Positions 33,893-37,490 of a stretch of 37,490 nt of DNA are shown here, piece after piece; the stretch's first letter is position 1, and each line of letters opens with the position of its first letter. A program made the position numbers and the translations under genes. Below the pieces are notes generated by a model that searched no databases, was not told the origin of the DNA, and was given only the letters and a program-made list of their open reading frames with translations. Where the stretch lies: NCBI RefSeq assembly GCF_900566085.1, contig NZ_UPHT01000064.1, positions 1-37,490 of the forward strand, given 5' to 3'. The DNA comes from Mycobacterium attenuatum (GTDB lineage Bacteria; Actinomycetota; Actinomycetes; Mycobacteriales; Mycobacteriaceae).

Positions 33893-35085
33893 ATGGGAAG
33901 CTCGGCGTATCGGTTGAGCAGCGGAATCGGTTCGAGGCGAAGCTCCTGCGGGGCGATGGCCAGGGCGAGATCAGGGAAGTGGGTGATCAAGGCGGCAATC
34001 GTGATGCGGGCTTCCATTCGGGCCAGATGTGCGCCCAGACAGAAGTGACTTCCCCGGCTGAAGGCCAGATGGTTGTTGGGGTTGCGGGTGATATCGAAGC
34101 GGTCGGGATCGTCGAACTCGGCGGGGTCGCGGTTGGCAGAGGTCAGCAGCGGCACCACCATTGCTCCGCGCGGAATGGTGACGCCGTGCATCGTGATGTC
34201 CTCGGCGGCGAACGTGGTCGCCTCGGTGCTGCCGACAGTACCGGTGTAGCGCAGGACCTCTTCGACGGCGCTGCCGATGAGCTCGGGTCGGTCCTGTAGC
34301 AGGTTTAGCTGTTCGGGGTGGGTGAGCAGGGCGGCCATTCCGTTGGTGATCGCGTTCGGGGTTGTTTGATAGTCGCCGGTGACGAGCAGAAACACCATGG
34401 CGATGATTTCGTCGTCCGATAGCCGGTCGCCGTCCTCGCCCGCCTGAATCAGCCCGGTGATGATGTCGTCTCCCGGGTCGGCGCGGCGCAGTTGGACCAG
34501 GTTCCGCAGATAGTCGACGAACTCGTCCATTCGCTGGGCTGCTTCCTCGGAGCCGCCGGTCAACATCATCTCGAACAGCGAGTCGATGTAGTCGTAGCAG
34601 GCGGACCGATCCAAAGCGGGTATGCCGACCATTTCGCCGATCACCGTGGTCGTGATGGGCAACGCGTAGTCGTCGTGGAGGTCGATGCGCTGGCCCGGCG
34701 TAAGCCTGTCGAGCACGCGAGCGGTGACCGCCTGGACCCGGTTGCCCAGGCGTGCGATTGCGCGTGGGGTAAACGGCCGGCTGACCAGCTTGCGCAGCCG
34801 CAGGTGCACGGGATCGTCCTGATACACCATGGTGCCGGTGGTGAGCATGCGGATGGCGTCGGGCAACGGCAGGTGTTCCGCACCCGCCACGACGCGCCGG
34901 ATCCGCGGATCGGCGATCACCGCCACGCAGTCTTGGTGACGGGAGATGAAGTAGACATCCCGGTTGGGTGGCCGCAGGGCCAACCGGCCCCGATAGACCG
35001 GGGAGTTGCGGCGCATCCAGGCGTAGTAGCGGTACTGGTCGGCGTTGAAATCCGCAGACCCTACCGTGATCGGGTGACTGATCAA
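33880..35085 (-). CDS. Cytochrome P450, orphan, unusual I-helix
   Basis: The K-helix E276-VL-R279 and heme loop FSRGSHFCLG (342-351, Cys349) are normal. The I-helix reads TGDYQTT: compared with the usual AGHETT, the conserved acid is Gln240 while the Thr pair is kept. This may change proton delivery. The TTG at 35085 is the best start I can find (401 residues), eight bases beyond the stop of the metallopeptidase gene; the frame is open upstream inside that gene, so the start is uncertain. No ferredoxin or reductase gene adjoins it, unlike the other P450. CYP family and substrate are not assigned. Confidence 0.88.
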   Translation of the reverse strand: MISHPITVGSADFNADQYRYYAWMRRNSPVYRGRLALRPPNRDVYFISRHQDCVAVIADPRIRRVVAGAEHLPLPDAIRMLTTGTMVYQDDPVHLRLRKLVSRPFTPRAIARLGNRVQAVTARVLDRLTPGQRIDLHDDYALPITTTVIGEMVGIPALDRSACYDYIDSLFEMMLTGGSEEAAQRMDEFVDYLRNLVQLRRADPGDDIITGLIQAGEDGDRLSDDEIIAMVFLLVTGDYQTTPNAITNGMAALLTHPEQLNLLQDRPELIGSAVEEVLRYTGTVGSTEATTFAAEDITMHGVTIPRGAMVVPLLTSANRDPAEFDDPDRFDITRNPNNHLAFSRGSHFCLGAHLARMEARITIAALITHFPDLALAIAPQELRLEPIPLLNRYAELPIVLG

Positions 35086-35092
35086 CCGAGCG

Positions 35093-35977
35093 CTATCCCA
35101 GATCGGTGGCGGTGAATGTGTCGCACTTGTTGGGGTCGCCGGTCTGATAGCCGGTGGTGAACCACTGCTGCCGTTGCGCCGACGAGCCGTGTGTCCACGT
35201 CTCGGGGTTGGTGCGCCCGTTCGCCTGCTGCTGGATGCGGTCATCGCCGACCGACGCCGCGGCCGACAGGGCGTCTTGAATGTCCTTGTCGCTCAACGGC
35301 TGCAGGTACGGCACACCGGTGCTCTGCTGTTTGACGGTTGACGCGTAGTGCGCCCAGACGCCGGCGTAGCAGTCGGCCTGCAACTCGGTGCGCACCCCGT
35401 TGCCGCCGGCGCCCTGCGCGCCTTGCTGGGAGCGGCCCAGCACCCCCAGTAGGTTTTGCACGTGATGGCCGTATTCGTGAGCCACCACGTATTCTTCGGC
35501 GAAAGGTCCACCGCTGGAACCGAATTGGGTGACCAGCACCTGGAAGAAGTCGGTGTCGAAGTACGCGGTTTTGTCCACCGGGCAGTAGAACGGGCCGACA
35601 TCGCTGCTGGCCGGGCCGCAGCCGGTGCTGACCTGACCGCTGAACAGCCGCAGATGCGGTCGGGTGTAGCGGTTGGGCATGAGCTGCTTCCATACCGCGT
35701 CCAGGGAGTTTCCGGTGGCCACCACCCGGCACTGGACGTATTTGTTGGCGTCGGCGCCGGTCTTACACCTGCTGAGGTCGAAGCCGGGTGCCACCGCCTC
35801 GCGGTTGCCGACCGGCTGCTGGCTCATGATGCCGCCGGGGTCGACGCCGAGGAACAGGGCCACCACCACGATCAGCAGCCCTCCGATGCCGCCGCCGATG
35901 GCCATCCGCCCGCCCGGAAAACCGCCCGACGACGACGCGGTGCTGGTATCGATCTGCATACCCTCGTTGAAGGTCAT
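35093..35977 (-). CDS. Membrane-anchored neutral zinc metallopeptidase (Rv2575-like)
   Basis: The protein belongs to the YpfJ/neutral zinc metallopeptidase family. An N-terminal Gly-rich cytosolic tail leads to one membrane helix (~25-45), then an outer domain with the zincin motif HEYGHH (His167, Glu168, His171) and a downstream ELQADCYAG that supplies the third ligand. Cysteines (C71, C83, C120, C132 and later) suggest disulfides outside the cell. ATG at 35977 gives 294 residues, near the 293 I recall for H37Rv Rv2575, whose start MTFNEGMQIDTST is very similar. Substrate unknown. It marks the return of core gene order. Confidence 0.92.
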   Translation of the reverse strand: MTFNEGMQIDTSTASSSGGFPGGRMAIGGGIGGLLIVVVALFLGVDPGGIMSQQPVGNREAVAPGFDLSRCKTGADANKYVQCRVVATGNSLDAVWKQLMPNRYTRPHLRLFSGQVSTGCGPASSDVGPFYCPVDKTAYFDTDFFQVLVTQFGSSGGPFAEEYVVAHEYGHHVQNLLGVLGRSQQGAQGAGGNGVRTELQADCYAGVWAHYASTVKQQSTGVPYLQPLSDKDIQDALSAAASVGDDRIQQQANGRTNPETWTHGSSAQRQQWFTTGYQTGDPNKCDTFTATDLG

Positions 35978-36018
35978 CGCATGCTCCCCAATCCGGACCG
36001 CTTCCGAGTCGAACCAGC

Positions 36019-36546
36019 CTAGCGCCGCTGCTCTGCGGCGAACCGCGCGTCGGTGTATCTGCGCAGGTTGGCCAGGAACCGGCGCAGCGCGAGGTTCAAC
36101 AGCGGCCGGAACAAGAACATGCCCAGGACCGCAGGCCCCGCGGGCTTTTGCGCCATGGTCCAGGTGAGCCGGCAGCCACCGGGGATGACCTCGACCCGGT
36201 AATCCTCGGCGAATGCGGCGACCGCTTGGGTCGAACATTCGCTGAACCGAAATGCCATGCGCCGCATCGGTTCCCAGACCAGAAACTCCTCATTGACCAC
36301 CATGCCCCCGTGCATGTCGACGGTACGGGTGGTGCCGACGTGGTAGGGCTGCGGACTGGTCCAGGTCACCTTCTTGATTGCCGACGCCCAGCGCGGCCAG
36401 GCGTCCGCGTCGGCCAGCACCTCGAAGAGCTGCTCCGGGGTGACGGCGAGATCCACGCTGTTGCGGAAGAGGTAGGGCGCCTCACCGGAATCCGGGTCGA
36501 GAAAGGTCAGCTCGACGCGCTCGCAGGGAAACATGACTACAGACAT
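36019..36546 (-). CDS. SRPBCC (START-like) family protein, Rv2574-like
   Basis: The 175-residue product has the START-like/polyketide cyclase layout: VDLAVTPEQLFEVLADADAW with WPRWASAIKKV (typical helix-grip start), GTTRTVDM, EEFLVWEP, and a final amphipathic helix (LLNLALRRFLANLRRYTDA). Such domains bind hydrophobic ligands; enzymatic roles are not certain. ATG at 36546 or 36534 (171 residues) could be used; neither has a clear ribosome site. It lies 41 bases upstream of the metallopeptidase in the same direction, the order seen for Rv2574-Rv2575. Confidence 0.88.
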   Translation of the reverse strand: MSVVMFPCERVELTFLDPDSGEAPYLFRNSVDLAVTPEQLFEVLADADAWPRWASAIKKVTWTSPQPYHVGTTRTVDMHGGMVVNEEFLVWEPMRRMAFRFSECSTQAVAAFAEDYRVEVIPGGCRLTWTMAQKPAGPAVLGMFLFRPLLNLALRRFLANLRRYTDARFAAEQRR

Positions 36547-36836
36547 TAAGCCGACATCACGCTGTCGGGCTAACCGCTGACTTCGCGGGCCGTGATGCGG
36601 CGGAGGTAGCTGCGGGCGACGTTGGCGGGCCGTAAACACGCTTGCCCCGCGTGACATTTGACGGGAAGCCACCGGGCGCGCGCCGGCAACAGCCCGGACG
36701 TGCGACGGCCCGGAGTGCCAGCTTCGAGGCAAACCCGCGGTATCGGCGGACGGCCTCAAGATGCGTCGCCGAAGCGTAGGATCTGCTGGCTGGTTATGCC
36801 TGCCGACGACGATCACACAAATTGCGGAGGTGCCTG

Positions 36837-37490
36837 ATGTCGTTTGTCACTGCGATTCCGGATGTGATGGCGTTGGCGGCAGCCGACCTCTCGGATATGG
36901 GCTCAGCGCTGGCCGCGGCCAACGCGGCGGCAGCGCTCCCGACAAGCGGGTTGGTGGCCGCCGCTGCCGACGAGGTGTCGAAGGCAATTGCGGCGGTGTT
37001 TTCCACCCACGGCAGGCAGTATCAGGCGCTGAGCGCCGCGATGGCGGCATGGCAAGGCCAGTTCGTGCAGGCGCTCACGGAAGCCGGGAGCGCGTACGCG
37101 GCTGCGGAGGCGGCAAATGTCTCGCCGTTGCAGGCTCTGGAGCAATTCCTGCTTGGTGCGATCAATGGCCCTACCATCGCGGGCCGCCCCTTGATCGGCA
37201 ATGGCACCGACGGTGCACCGGGAACGGGGGAACCCGGCGGGCCCGGTGGTTATCTGTTGGGTAACGGCGGCACTGGCGGCTCAGGTGCCCCCGGCCAGGC
37301 CGGAGGCGCCGGTGGGGCCGCGGGATTGCTCGGCAACGGCGGGGCTGGCGGCGCCGGAGGTATCGGCGCGTCGGGCGGCCGAGGCGGTACCGGAGGGTGG
37401 CTGTGGGGTAACGGCGGTGCTGGTGGGGCCGGCGGGACCGGCGGCGGCGCCGGTGGCGCGGGTGGTAACGCGCTGTTCTTAGGCATTGGT
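36837..37490 (+). CDS. PE_PGRS family protein, 3' end outside the window
   Basis: ATG at 36837 follows CGGAGG (36825-36830). The PE domain ([20 protein letters not shown]..., GRQYQALS near 60) is followed by a [11 protein letters not shown] linker (~126-136) and Gly-Gly-Ala/Asn repeats that run to the window edge; 218 codons are visible. A surface or secreted ESX substrate is likely. It is divergent from the SRPBCC gene across 290 bases in which I see no other gene. I do not remember a PE_PGRS gene next to Rv2574 in H37Rv. Confidence 0.95.
   Translation, partial: MSFVTAIPDVMALAAADLSDMGSALAAANAAAALPTSGLVAAAADEVSKAIAAVFSTHGRQYQALSAAMAAWQGQFVQALTEAGSAYAAAEAANVSPLQALEQFLLGAINGPTIAGRPLIGNGTDGAPGTGEPGGPGGYLLGNGGTGGSGAPGQAGGAGGAAGLLGNGGAGGAGGIGASGGRGGTGGWLWGNGGAGGAGGTGGGAGGAGGNALFLGIG

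Noticed and set aside
33659..34048. A plus-strand frame across the P450 3' end
   Set aside because: It is Arg-rich, lacks a ribosome site and runs antisense into the P450 gene.

Overview
The window comes from a GC-rich, slow-growing Mycobacterium related to the M. tuberculosis / M. kansasii / M. marinum group. This rests on the PE_PGRS, PE and PPE genes, on a type I carboxylic acid reductase (FadD9), and on a core gene order that, from memory, is the reverse of H37Rv Rv2591 to Rv2574. I cannot name the species.

Layout. Positions 1-8311: a PE_PGRS gene running off the left edge, an unrecognised membrane protein, fadD9, a MarR regulator, a divergent alpha/beta hydrolase that appears to have lost its catalytic residues, and gabT. 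Positions 8528-14395: yajC-secD-secF, a lipoprotein of the peptide-binding type (Rv2585c-like) and apt. Positions 14474-18050: a promoter, a ferredoxin / ferredoxin reductase / cytochrome P450 cassette joined by ATGA overlaps, and a decayed TSUP permease. In H37Rv apt and relA are neighbours, so this block is an accessory insertion there. Positions 18056-24687: relA, ppiB (with a strong shared terminator), a glyoxalase II-type hydrolase, hisS and an Rv2578c-like radical SAM gene with a perfect mycobacterial SOS box. The haloalkane dehalogenase dhaA that I remember at this spot in H37Rv is missing.

Positions 24711-26091 hold a patatin-like lipase and a small secreted protein (Rv2576c-like by position). 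From about 26100 to 35090 there is an accessory island between the Rv2576c-like and Rv2575-like genes. It holds a PE/PPE pair with matching tails, a compact unit of two related 26-residue peptides flanking a SAM methyltransferase behind a palindromic AT-rich control region, an XRE-cupin regulator divergent from a class II aldolase and a DHDPS-superfamily lyase, a zinc-ribbon / membrane / seven-bladed YVTN propeller protein, and an orphan P450. The core then resumes with a zinc metallopeptidase (Rv2575-like) and an SRPBCC protein (Rv2574-like), and the window ends inside another PE_PGRS gene.

The most promising undescribed item is the peptide-methyltransferase-peptide unit at 28451-29469. Both peptides have a strong ribosome binding site, are exactly 26 residues long and align without gaps, so they look like paralogous precursor peptides. 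I did not see tRNA or rRNA genes, insertion sequences or CRISPR arrays.
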